DNA of 7,110 bases, from positions 1 to 7,110 of the forward strand of contig CANPYA010000067.1 in assembly GCA_947587565.1 (NCBI GenBank). Reading direction: 5' to 3'. The notes beneath the pieces were generated by a model. It saw nothing but the letters and a program-made list of their open reading frames with translations. It did not search any database and was not told the DNA's origin. Of this stretch, positions 1-5,625 are shown in pieces. Positions within the stretch are counted from its first letter, which is position 1; every line of letters begins with the position of its first letter. This DNA comes from an uncultured Bacilli bacterium (GTDB taxonomy: Bacteria; Bacillota_I; Bacilli_A; RF39; UBA660). The translations under genes were made by a program, and so were the position numbers.

Positions 1-395
1 CTGTTTTCTTTAAAATAATCAAAATTATCAAAACAAAATTGCCATATATGTTTTATATTCTTATAATCTTCTTTATGATAGATATCTCTTAAATATAATT
101 GACATAAATAACTAAAATTCTTTTTGGATAATTCACTGTAACTATTATAGTTAAATTCAAATGAAAAATACATATCTTGATTCTTATATACCAAGTCAGC
201 TTCACTATCGATGATATTGGTATTTACTCCGATATGGGGTGTTACTATTTCAAAATCAGCTTTTAACTTTTCAATAGGAATTTCTATAATAGCACTGATG
301 ATATTAAGTAAGTATTCTTGTGAGATTTCAGTACCACTTGTAAATATTTTCTTGACTACTTCATCCTTTAATAGAACTTTATTAGAATTACTCAT
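1..395 (-). CDS. PD-(D/E)XK nuclease family transposase (Rpn/YhgA-like), N-terminal part, runs off left edge
   Basis: Reading the minus strand from ATG at 395 gives 131 codons with no stop before the window edge, so the gene is partial at its 3' end. A strong Shine-Dalgarno AAAGGAGG (402-409) sits six bases before the ATG and fixes the start. The protein begins with residues MSNSNKVLLKDEVVKKIF. An acidic patch follows at residues 63-70 (DSEADLVY), then a beta strand FSFEFN at 77-82. The spacing of Asp67 and Glu80-x-Asn82 fits the D...ExK/Q/N nuclease core of Rpn/YhgA-like proteins. This family is annotated as 'PD-(D/E)XK nuclease family transposase' and is abundant and multicopy in gut Firmicutes; its members are recombination-promoting nucleases. 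The family assignment rests on this motif and general feel, not on an alignment. No convincing promoter was found between it and miaB; the miaB terminator lies upstream, so it is probably transcribed separately. Confidence 0.6.
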   Translation of the reverse strand, partial: MSNSNKVLLKDEVVKKIFTSGTEISQEYLLNIISAIIEIPIEKLKADFEIVTPHIGVNTNIIDSEADLVYKNQDMYFSFEFNYNSYSELSKKNFSYLCQLYLRDIYHKEDYKNIKHIWQFCFDNFDYFKEN

Positions 396-483
396 CCTTT
401 TCCTCCTTTCACTTTATATATTTGCTTTTTTTCTCTAATTTCCTTTTTTTCTTTTAAAATTTGTTAAAAAAAATTTATAAAAT

Positions 484-508
484 AAAAAAAGTCACATTAA
501 TTTGCAAC
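484..508 (-). terminator. Intrinsic terminator of miaB, enclosing its stop codon
   Basis: On the minus strand GTTGCA (503-508) can pair with TGTGAC (491-496), six pairs including two G-U, around the six-base loop 497-502. A run of seven T follows directly (484-490), then more T. The miaB stop codon (497-499) lies in the loop and the last sense codons form the 5' arm. The stem is weak but the position and T-tract are right. Confidence 0.5.
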
Positions 509-1909
509 TTTCTCTTCTAAATATTCCCCATCTAAACTAAAACTTTTAGCATCCGTTATTTTAACTTTAACAATTTTACCAATAATACTTTTTGGGCCTT
601 CGACATTAACTAATTTCATCGTATCGGTATAACCATAAACTTTACTAGCGTCTTTTTCACTATCTCCTAGAATTAATACTTCAACAACTTTATTTAATAA
701 TTTTTGATTATTTTGATTAGAATAATAATTTACTAGTTCATTTAATTTATGCAATCTTTCTTCTTTAACGCGCATTGGAATTTTATCTTCCATTTTAGCC
801 GCCGGTGTCCCTTCTCTTGGGGAGAATATAAACGTATAAGCTCCATCATATTTGCAAGTTCTAACGACATCTAAAGTTTCTTCAAAGTCTGCATCCGATT
901 CATTAGGAAAACCGACAATAATATCAGTAGTAATGGCTACACCCGGAATTCTTTCTTTCATTTTATTAAATAGTTCTAAATATTCTTTTTTAGTATAACG
1001 CCGATTCATCTTTTTTAGGATGTTATCACTACCAGATTGGAGTGGTAAATGAATATAAGGCATAATATTATCATATTTCGCAATAACATCAATCATTTCA
1101 TCTGTAAAGTTCCAAGGATGACTTGTAACAAATCTTACTCTTTCAATACCTGTTTTGGCTACACATTCTAATAAATGACTAAAAGTTTCCCCAATATCTT
1201 TACCATAAGCATTAACATTTTGCCCAAGTAAAGTTACTTCTTTATAACCATTCTTTTTTAAATCTTTTACTTCTGCAATAATACTTTCTAACTTTCTGCT
1301 TCTTTCTCTACCTCTTGTATAAGGCACAATACAATAAGTACAAAATTTATCACAACCATACATAATATTTACCCAAGCGGTTATTTTAGAATCCCTTGTA
1401 TAATTCATTCCTTCAATTATTTCATCACTGTTTGAGTAAACTTCAATTTGTTGTTTATTAAATTCTTGTAAAAGTAATTTTGGTAAATCATATAAATTAT
1501 GAGTCCCAATTACAATATCAATATATTGGTGATTTTTTTGAATATCATCGATAACATCTGGTTGTTCGGCCATACAACCTAGTAAAACTATCTTAAAATC
1601 ATCTCTATTCTTTTTTAAATACTTACATTTGCCTAAAAAGCCCATTACTTTATCGCGAGCATTTTCTCTAATCGCACAAGTATTTAAAACCACTACATTG
1701 GCTTCTTCTAAATTTTCCGTATTAGTTAAGCCAAGTGTTTCTAAATAACTCCGAATGGCTTCACTATCATGCACATTCATTTGACAACCATAAGTTCTTA
1801 AAAAATATTTTTTATTTTGAAATACTTTAGAATAATTTTCTTCTAAATTAATATATTTATTTTCGCTTTTTTTTCTATCTTTCGCGACATTTAAATCTGG
1901 TAAATGCAT
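497..1909 (-). CDS. miaB: tRNA-2-methylthio-N6-dimethylallyladenosine(37) synthase MiaB
   Basis: MiaB is a cytoplasmic radical-SAM enzyme with two [4Fe-4S] clusters. It adds a methylthio group to i6A37 of tRNAs reading UNN codons, after MiaA, improving decoding. Numbering from ATG 1909 (470 aa), the N-terminal methylthiotransferase domain carries Cys42 (YGCQMN), Cys78 (NTC) and Cys112 (LLGC). The radical-SAM motif CDKFCTYC is at 186-193 and is followed by IVPYTRGRERSR. GQNVNAYG is at 229-236, and a C-terminal TRAM domain spans about 402-464. The CxxxCxxC motif with YGCQMN and NAYG marks MiaB rather than MtaB or RimO. The open frame extends three codons upstream to GTG 1918, but AGGA abuts that GTG too closely. 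AGGAAGTG is well placed for ATG 1909, which I prefer. It has its own promoter and terminator, so it appears monocistronic. All key residues are intact and the length is near the usual 440-510. Confidence 0.96.
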   Translation of the reverse strand: MHLPDLNVAKDRKKSENKYINLEENYSKVFQNKKYFLRTYGCQMNVHDSEAIRSYLETLGLTNTENLEEANVVVLNTCAIRENARDKVMGFLGKCKYLKKNRDDFKIVLLGCMAEQPDVIDDIQKNHQYIDIVIGTHNLYDLPKLLLQEFNKQQIEVYSNSDEIIEGMNYTRDSKITAWVNIMYGCDKFCTYCIVPYTRGRERSRKLESIIAEVKDLKKNGYKEVTLLGQNVNAYGKDIGETFSHLLECVAKTGIERVRFVTSHPWNFTDEMIDVIAKYDNIMPYIHLPLQSGSDNILKKMNRRYTKKEYLELFNKMKERIPGVAITTDIIVGFPNESDADFEETLDVVRTCKYDGAYTFIFSPREGTPAAKMEDKIPMRVKEERLHKLNELVNYYSNQNNQKLLNKVVEVLILGDSEKDASKVYGYTDTMKLVNVEGPKSIIGKIVKVKITDAKSFSLDGEYLEEKVAN

Positions 1910-1932
1910 AGTAATCACTTCCTACGCTTGTT

Positions 1933-1961
1933 ATTTTATCACAAACCATAAGATATTGAAA
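1933..1961 (-). promoter_or_regulatory. Promoter of miaB (sigma-A type, extended -10)
   Basis: On the minus strand a -10 TAAAAT (1933-1938), preceded by TG plus one base, lies 17 bp downstream of a weak -35 TTTCAA (1956-1961). The predicted start near 1926 leaves a leader of under 20 bases, including the Shine-Dalgarno, before ATG 1909. The -35 overlaps the left arm of the 1957-2069 inverted repeat. Confidence 0.5.
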
Positions 1962-2069
1962 GCGGATTTTGTATATATTGGGATAGGTATTGATTTGTGG
2001 TAGAATAAAGTAAAAATAGTCAACGAATAAAAATAAAAGAAATTTTAAATCAACCAAAACCCGCTTTCA
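1957..2069. repeat. Split inverted repeat, 15-bp arms with one mismatch, nested inner repeat
   Basis: The left arm TGAAAGCGGATTTTG (1957-1971) is the reverse complement of the right arm CAAAACCCGCTTTCA (2055-2069) except at one base. Inside it lies a second pair, TTGATTT (1990-1996) and AAATCAA (2047-2053). The gap between inner and outer arms differs on the two sides (18 bp versus 1 bp), so one continuous hairpin is unlikely. The arms could be paired binding sites or the remains of a small element about 113 bp long. No clear target-site duplication flanks them. Confidence 0.6.
1978..2006 (+). promoter_or_regulatory. Candidate plus-strand promoter in the miaB/TasA-like intergenic region
   Basis: TTGGGA (1978-1983), a 17-bp spacer and TAGAAT (2001-2006) preceded by TGG form a good extended -10 promoter. 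The -10 hexamer is the same as the one in front of the TasA-like gene. Transcription would begin near 2013 and run away from miaB and toward the 3' end of the TasA-like gene, with no convincing coding frame before the terminator at 2160-2190. Confidence 0.35.
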
Positions 2070-2108
2070 GTAAAGATAGTATAACTTTTTTAGGGGACCT
2101 GCAACAAG

Positions 2109-2147
2109 TTCGACAAATGATGTCAAAACTTCTAATTTTTCGACAAA
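2109..2147. repeat. Direct repeat TTCGACAAA, two copies 30 bp apart
   Basis: TTCGACAAA occurs at 2109-2117 and 2139-2147. The 30-bp spacing is close to three helical turns, as for paired protein sites on one DNA face. The core TTCGACA is the exact complement of the Bacillus Spo0A box TGTCGAA. Whether this organism has Spo0A cannot be seen here. Confidence 0.4.
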
Positions 2148-2157
2148 ATAAGCCAAC

Positions 2158-2190
2158 AAAAAAAGAAGATAATACTTCTTTTTATTTTTT
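2158..2190. terminator. Bidirectional intrinsic terminator downstream of the TasA-like gene
   Basis: AAAAAGAAG (2160-2168) pairs perfectly with CTTCTTTTT (2175-2183) around the six-base loop 2169-2174. On the minus strand it ends in seven T and lies about 55 bases past the stop of the TasA-like gene, so it should end that transcript. In the plus direction it is followed by ATTTTTT and would end a transcript from the promoter at 1978-2006. The stem is A/T-rich, so efficiency may be moderate. Confidence 0.7.
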
Positions 2191-2244
2191 AAGAATAATG
2201 GATAATTGTTTATTAAACAAATATCTTTTTTATTATGTTATTTA

Positions 2245-3087
2245 CTATTCAGTAGCGTCTTCAGAACATTGGAATCCAGAGTTGTTAATTTTGATTTCAA
2301 TAGACTTATCAGCTAAGTCATTTTGACTGCCTTCAGTATTTTCTAACATAAATCCAACTTCAACTGGGGCTTTAGAATCTGCATCTGGACCTTGAGCTTT
2401 AAGCTTATAAGTTACAGTAGCAGTTAATCCATTATCACCTGCAGCATGAAGTTCTTTAAATGTAAATTGACCATCAGTTGCAGCACCTAATTCTGGTTTA
2501 GCAAATGTAATAGTATTTGTTTCTCCAGGATCACTTGTTCCTTGAGCAAAATAGAAAATACCATCATCATATCTACCATCTGCACCATTATTATTAGTTT
2601 GCATTGCTGTATCAAAAGCAGAATGATTTACTAACTTAACTGTTAATTTTGAAGTACAAGTATAAGCCTTATCTTTAGTTCCACCTTTAATATGAGCTGT
2701 TGAGATTGTATAAAGATGTTTAGCATCTCCTGTTTCCATATCAGAAGCACTTACAGTAACTTTTTCAGTATTTTGACCTTTTTCTGTAGATGCATCAGTT
2801 TCTCTTTTAGCCCAATATTTATGTCCAATATTAGCATAACCCATATCAGCAGCTGTAACAGCTAAATATAAATTATCAGCATCAGTTGGTTGTCCATCGC
2901 CATCAACTTCATCTAAAGTAATAGTTGCTGTATCATCCCATTTTTGAATTTGACCATTAAAGTCAGTTTCGGTACTACCACTACCACTTTGAACAATTGA
3001 GAAATATGCAAATGTTGCACCAACAACTGCAACTAATAAAGTAGCAACTGCAATAACAGTTAGTAACATTGTGTTTTTCTTATCCAT
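2245..3087 (-). CDS. Secreted TasA/CalY-like protein with SipW-type signal peptide
   Basis: This 280-residue protein is probably exported. The N-terminus has MDKK, a hydrophobic run at about 7-23 and then GATFAYF (23-29). This matches the SipW-cognate signal peptide of Bacillus TasA/CalY, where cleavage falls after Ala27 in a T-[WF]-A/x-F context. The same spacing here predicts cleavage between Ala27 and Tyr28. The rest is acidic and rich in Thr, Asp, Asn and Gly with alternating beta-type segments (for example 107-114, 145-153, 191-196, 221-230), fitting a soluble beta-sandwich or fibre subunit. Only two cysteines, Cys144 and Cys274, remain and could pair. There is no sortase motif or membrane anchor at the C-terminus. 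The body does not clearly match TasA, so fibre formation is inference. A consensus -35 and AAGGAGGG (3093-3100) five bases before ATG, plus higher GC than its neighbours (33-40% in two lines counted), suggest high expression. No SipW-like peptidase gene is in the window. Confidence 0.72.
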   Translation of the reverse strand: MDKKNTMLLTVIAVATLLVAVVGATFAYFSIVQSGSGSTETDFNGQIQKWDDTATITLDEVDGDGQPTDADNLYLAVTAADMGYANIGHKYWAKRETDASTEKGQNTEKVTVSASDMETGDAKHLYTISTAHIKGGTKDKAYTCTSKLTVKLVNHSAFDTAMQTNNNGADGRYDDGIFYFAQGTSDPGETNTITFAKPELGAATDGQFTFKELHAAGDNGLTATVTYKLKAQGPDADSKAPVEVGFMLENTEGSQNDLADKSIEIKINNSGFQCSEDATE

Positions 3088-3144
3088 TATTTCCCTCCTT
3101 CCATTTTAATATTCCGAAATACTATCTTCTATATTTCTATAATA

Positions 3145-3174
3145 ATTCTACAACAAATTCAAATTTAGTGTCAA
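3145..3174 (-). promoter_or_regulatory. Strong sigma-A-type promoter of the TasA-like gene
   Basis: On the minus strand a perfect -35 TTGACA (3169-3174), an 18-bp spacer and -10 TAGAAT (3145-3150) are present. The predicted start near 3138 gives a leader of about 50 bases containing a strong Shine-Dalgarno. The leader holds only a small GAAATA/TATTTC stem (six pairs, 3113-3134) and no recognised riboswitch. Confidence 0.75.
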
Positions 3175-3208
3175 TATTTTTAAATAAAGTTTTACAAAAA
3201 AATGAAAA

Positions 3209-3236
3209 AAGAGTGAAATTTTTACTTCTCACTCTT
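3209..3236 (-). terminator. Intrinsic terminator of the ysxC-pilin-der operon, enclosing the der stop codon
   Basis: On the minus strand AAGAGTGA (3229-3236) pairs perfectly with TCACTCTT (3209-3216) over a 12-base loop, followed by TTTT, CA and seven more T. The last der codons (Lys-Ser-Glu) form the 5' arm and its TAA (3222-3224) lies in the loop. It separates der from the promoter of the TasA-like gene. Confidence 0.75.
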
Positions 3237-4526
3237 GTTTTTAAATTGTAATATTATTGGTGTTCCTTCCAACGGAAAGGCTTCCCGTAAACGATTTTCT
3301 AAATATCTTTCATAACTGAAATGCACTAGATTTTTATTATTGACATTAAATGTAAACTTGGGTGGTTTAGTTCCAGTTTGACTAACAAAATATATCTTTA
3401 ATCTTTTACCTTTATAAGAAGGTGGTTCATGCATACTAACAGCTTCCATTATGACATCATTAATTAGACTGGTTTTAATCTCGCGACTATTATTTTCATA
3501 TGCTTTTATTATCTCAGGCATCAAAGTATGTAATCTTTTTTTAGTTAAAGCAGAAGTAAATACAAAATTAATATAAGGTACAAAATTAAAATAAACTTCT
3601 AACTCTTTCTTCCATCTTTTAATATCTTCATTAGGATCTTTCACTGTATCCCATTTATTAACACAAATTACAATACCTTTACCGGCTTCTATCGCATAGC
3701 TTAATATATGTTTATCGTGTTCAATAATACCTTCTTTAGCATCTACTACTAAAACACAGACATTACTTCTTTCAATAGCCCGCATACTCCGATATAAACT
3801 ATATTTTTCAATGTTTTCATAAATTCTACCCTTTTTACGCATTCCAGCTGTATCAATAACAATATAATCTTTTTTATCATAAGTAAACCTAGTATCCACA
3901 GCATCTCTAGTTGTACCAGCCACATCACTTACAATTACTCTGTCTTCATTTAAAAGGGCATTAATTAAAGAAGATTTACCAACATTAGGACGACCGATAA
4001 AACAAAATTTTAAAATATTCTCTTCTTCTTCAGTATACTCTTCTAAATCTTTTGTTAAATAATCTAAAAGCTCTTTAAAACCTAAATTATGTTCCGCAGA
4101 AACTGGCATAACTTTTTCAAAACCTAATTCATAAAAGTTATACATATAATCTTTTCTTTTTTCATTATCTAGTTTATTAACTAAAACAATTACATCTTTG
4201 CCACTTTTTTTAAGCATATTTCTTATTTTTTTATCAGCATCAGATATATTCTCTAAACCATCCGTAACAAAAAGAATGGTATCGGCTTCATCAATGGCGA
4301 GTTCTGCTTGGGCTAAAATATCTTTATCAAAATTATCTTCTTCCCCATGAATTCCACCTGTATCAATTAAATTAAATTTCTTTTTATTATAATTAACTAC
4401 GCCATAAATTCTATCTCTTGTTATTCCGGGTTCACTTAAAATAATCGCTTTTTTTTCATTAATTAAGCGATTAAATATACTACTTTTTCCCACATTTGGT
4501 TTACCGATTAAACAAACGGTTTTCAT
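3222..4526 (-). CDS. der: Ribosome biogenesis GTPase Der (EngA)
   Basis: Der is an essential tandem GTPase that acts on the 50S subunit late in assembly. At 434 aa it has the full family length (B. subtilis Der is 436). The first G domain has GKPNVGKS at 8-15 (G1), Thr36 (G2), DTGG at 55-58 (G3), NKLD at 117-120 (G4) and SAE at 143-145 (G5). The second has GRPNVGKS at 178-185, DTAG at 225-228, NKWD at 290-293 and SAL at 325-327. A C-terminal KH-like domain spans about 350-432 and includes the KPPKFTFNVN segment typical of Der. No key residue is missing. ATG 4526 follows a G-rich Shine-Dalgarno (TAGGGGGGA) that overlaps the TAG stop of the upstream pilin gene. Only ten bases separate the two genes, so they should share a transcript and may be translationally coupled. 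It is the last gene of the operon. Confidence 0.97.
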   Translation of the reverse strand: MKTVCLIGKPNVGKSSIFNRLINEKKAIILSEPGITRDRIYGVVNYNKKKFNLIDTGGIHGEEDNFDKDILAQAELAIDEADTILFVTDGLENISDADKKIRNMLKKSGKDVIVLVNKLDNEKRKDYMYNFYELGFEKVMPVSAEHNLGFKELLDYLTKDLEEYTEEEENILKFCFIGRPNVGKSSLINALLNEDRVIVSDVAGTTRDAVDTRFTYDKKDYIVIDTAGMRKKGRIYENIEKYSLYRSMRAIERSNVCVLVVDAKEGIIEHDKHILSYAIEAGKGIVICVNKWDTVKDPNEDIKRWKKELEVYFNFVPYINFVFTSALTKKRLHTLMPEIIKAYENNSREIKTSLINDVIMEAVSMHEPPSYKGKRLKIYFVSQTGTKPPKFTFNVNNKNLVHFSYERYLENRLREAFPLEGTPIILQFKNKSEK

Positions 4527-4536
4527 AAAATCCCCC

Positions 4537-4971
4537 CTAACTACAAGTTAAATTATCATCTTTATCTACAATAGCTTTAACTCTTTTATTTCGATAATAT
4601 ATAATTACTTCATAATTATCTAAATATTTTGTTTCATCACTTGGATCAACAATACACCCATTAGTTGTATTTGTATCACTTAAACATTCATTATTATTAT
4701 CTTTCTCTAAATAATCTGGCACTAATTCACTTACTTTAAAACTCTTGCAAGCATAGCCATCATAATTGGTCTTACTAGAAATTAAAGCATTTTTCATATC
4801 TTGCCCTTTAAGAACTGCCGCTTCCTCAATTAAATTTAATTTTTTATCTAGCATATTACCTTTAACGGCATTAGTAATCCCATTAATAGATGGTATCGCA
4901 ATGGCCATAACTAAGGCTAAAATAACAATAACTGTTAAAAGTTCCATTAAAGTAAATCCCTTATTATTCAT
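4537..4971 (-). CDS. Type IV prepilin-like (pseudopilin) protein
   Basis: This 144-residue protein has a textbook class III prepilin leader. It has the short MNNKG followed by FTLMELL, with the predicted prepilin-peptidase cut between Gly5 and Phe6 and the conserved Glu at mature position +5 (residue 10). A hydrophobic helix continues to about residue 27, ending in the IPSI segment common in pseudopilins. The remainder (about 40-144) is a small polar domain with four cysteines, Cys75, Cys96, Cys106 and Cys143, possibly two disulfides. The protein would sit in the membrane until assembled into a pilus or ComG/type II secretion-like filament. It lies 14 bases after ysxC and ten before der, all on the minus strand, so it is co-transcribed with two ribosome-assembly GTPases. 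The Shine-Dalgarno GGAAAGGAA is in the gap. No prepilin peptidase, assembly ATPase or second pilin is nearby. The family is secure; the specific role (DNA uptake, adhesion) is unknown. Confidence 0.85.
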   Translation of the reverse strand: MNNKGFTLMELLTVIVILALVMAIAIPSINGITNAVKGNMLDKKLNLIEEAAVLKGQDMKNALISSKTNYDGYACKSFKVSELVPDYLEKDNNNECLSDTNTTNGCIVDPSDETKYLDNYEVIIYYRNKRVKAIVDKDDNLTCS

Positions 4972-4985
4972 AATAATTTCCTTTC

Positions 4986-5573
4986 CTATTTATCCAAATA
5001 ATTTTCTATTATTTCTAAAACTTCATTTCTTCCTTTTTTCGTAATTGTTGAAAAAGGAACAAACAAATCATTTTCATTAAGTTTTAATGTTTCTTTAATT
5101 AATTTATCTTGTTTAAGACGATTATTCTTAGTAATCTTATCATATTTCGTGGCCACCACTATAACATTTAAATTATAATACTTTAAGAAATTATACATTA
5201 AAATATCATCTTCGGTTGGTTTATGGCGATAATCAACGAGTAAAAAGACACATTTTAAATTCTCTCGCGTTCTTAAATAATCCTCAATCATAATGCCAAA
5301 TTTCTTTTGGGTATCTTTAGAGACATTCGCAAACCCATAACCGGGAACATCAACTAAATAAAAATTATCATTAACTAAATAAAAATTTAAAGTTTGAGTT
5401 TTTCCAGGTTTAGAAGAAGTTCTCGCAAAATTTTTTCTTTCAATTAGAGTGTTAATAAAACTACTTTTACCAACATTACTTCTTCCTAAAAGTAAAAATT
5501 CATTTTTATTATCCTCTGGATATTGACTTATTCTAATCGCAATAATTGGTTCCGCAACCGAATTAATTTGCAT
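4986..5573 (-). CDS. ysxC: Ribosome biogenesis GTP-binding protein YsxC/EngB
   Basis: YsxC (YihA/EngB family) is a single-domain GTPase needed for 50S assembly. From ATG 5573 it is 195 aa, the same as the B. subtilis protein. GRSNVGKS is at 30-37 (G1), the family signature KPGKTQTLNFY at 55-65 includes the G2 Thr, DVPGYG is at 75-80 (G3), TKYD at 142-145 (G4) and FST at 174-176 (G5). The open frame continues to GTG 5582 and TTG 5585. However, the promoter -10 at 5590-5595 puts the transcript start at about 5583, so those codons would be at or before the first base. GGTG (5579-5582) then serves as the Shine-Dalgarno for ATG 5573. It is the first gene of the operon with the prepilin-like gene and der, an unusual pairing of two assembly GTPases that each act on the large subunit. 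Confidence 0.95.
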   Translation of the reverse strand: MQINSVAEPIIAIRISQYPEDNKNEFLLLGRSNVGKSSFINTLIERKNFARTSSKPGKTQTLNFYLVNDNFYLVDVPGYGFANVSKDTQKKFGIMIEDYLRTRENLKCVFLLVDYRHKPTEDDILMYNFLKYYNLNVIVVATKYDKITKNNRLKQDKLIKETLKLNENDLFVPFSTITKKGRNEVLEIIENYLDK

Positions 5574-5589
5574 AAATATCACCAACTAA

Positions 5590-5618
5590 ATTATATATGA
5601 ATTTCTAAATAATTGCAA
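5590..5618 (-). promoter_or_regulatory. Promoter of the ysxC-pilin-der operon
   Basis: On the minus strand -35 TTGCAA (5613-5618), a 17-bp spacer and a perfect -10 TATAAT (5590-5595) are present. The inferred start near 5583 gives a leader of about ten bases, which decides the ysxC start in favour of ATG 5573. The promoter is back to back with that of the peptidase gene, with the two -35 boxes seven bp apart. Confidence 0.75.
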
Positions 5619-5625
5619 ATATATC

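Larger units (their letters stand above)
2013..2190 (+). ncRNA. Candidate small RNA between miaB and the TasA-like gene (unrecognised)
   Basis: This roughly 178-base stretch lies between a candidate plus promoter (1978-2006) and an intrinsic terminator with a T-tract in the plus direction. It can fold a local hairpin: AAGTT (2106-2110) with AACTT (2127-2131), plus GACA (2112-2115) with TGTC (2121-2124), with a small internal loop and a five-base apical loop. It contains the right arm of the long inverted repeat and two TTCGACAAA boxes. I do not recognise it as tmRNA, SRP RNA, 6S RNA, RNase P RNA, a T-box or any riboswitch. A plus frame from ATG 2117 runs through the terminator into the antisense of the neighbouring gene and has no suitably placed Shine-Dalgarno, so a protein is unlikely. 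The call rests on the promoter and terminator only. Confidence 0.22.

Noticed and set aside
211..438. Plus-strand hydrophobic frame of 75 codons
   Set aside because: It is antisense to the PD-(D/E)XK gene, which has a strong Shine-Dalgarno and a family motif. The hydrophobicity comes from complementing A-rich codons.
412..483. Promoter for the left-edge gene
   Set aside because: TATAAA/TATATA occurs near 413-421 on the minus strand but no -35 lies at proper spacing. In such A/T-rich DNA the match is expected by chance.
1875..2057. Minus-strand frame overlapping the miaB start
   Set aside because: It overlaps the well-supported miaB N-terminus and promoter, has no Shine-Dalgarno and resembles no family.
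2090..2125. tRNA, tmRNA or SRP RNA remnant suggested by GGGGACC and GTTCGA
   Set aside because: The bases flanking GTTCGA do not form a T-arm and no acceptor or anticodon stem can be drawn. The conserved loops of tmRNA and SRP RNA are absent.
2073..2170. Minus-strand open stretch ending near 2073 that reads as a hydrophobic peptide (VEKLEVL...VAGPLKKLYY)
   Set aside because: It has no ATG or Shine-Dalgarno and crosses the terminator. The internal repetition only reflects the two TTCGACAAA boxes. It might be a gene relic but nothing supports that.
2117..2326. Plus-strand frame of 69 codons starting at ATG 2117
   Set aside because: It runs through a terminator hairpin and then antisense to the end of the TasA-like gene, and the only purine-rich site (AGGGG, 2092-2096) is about 20 bases from the ATG. 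The composition is not protein-like.
3069..3251. Plus-strand frame across the TasA-like promoter
   Set aside because: It covers a consensus promoter and terminator on the other strand and has no ribosome site or recognisable product.
4766..5044. Plus-strand frame of 92 codons with hydrophobic runs
   Set aside because: It lies antisense to the prepilin-like gene and the end of ysxC, both clearly coding.
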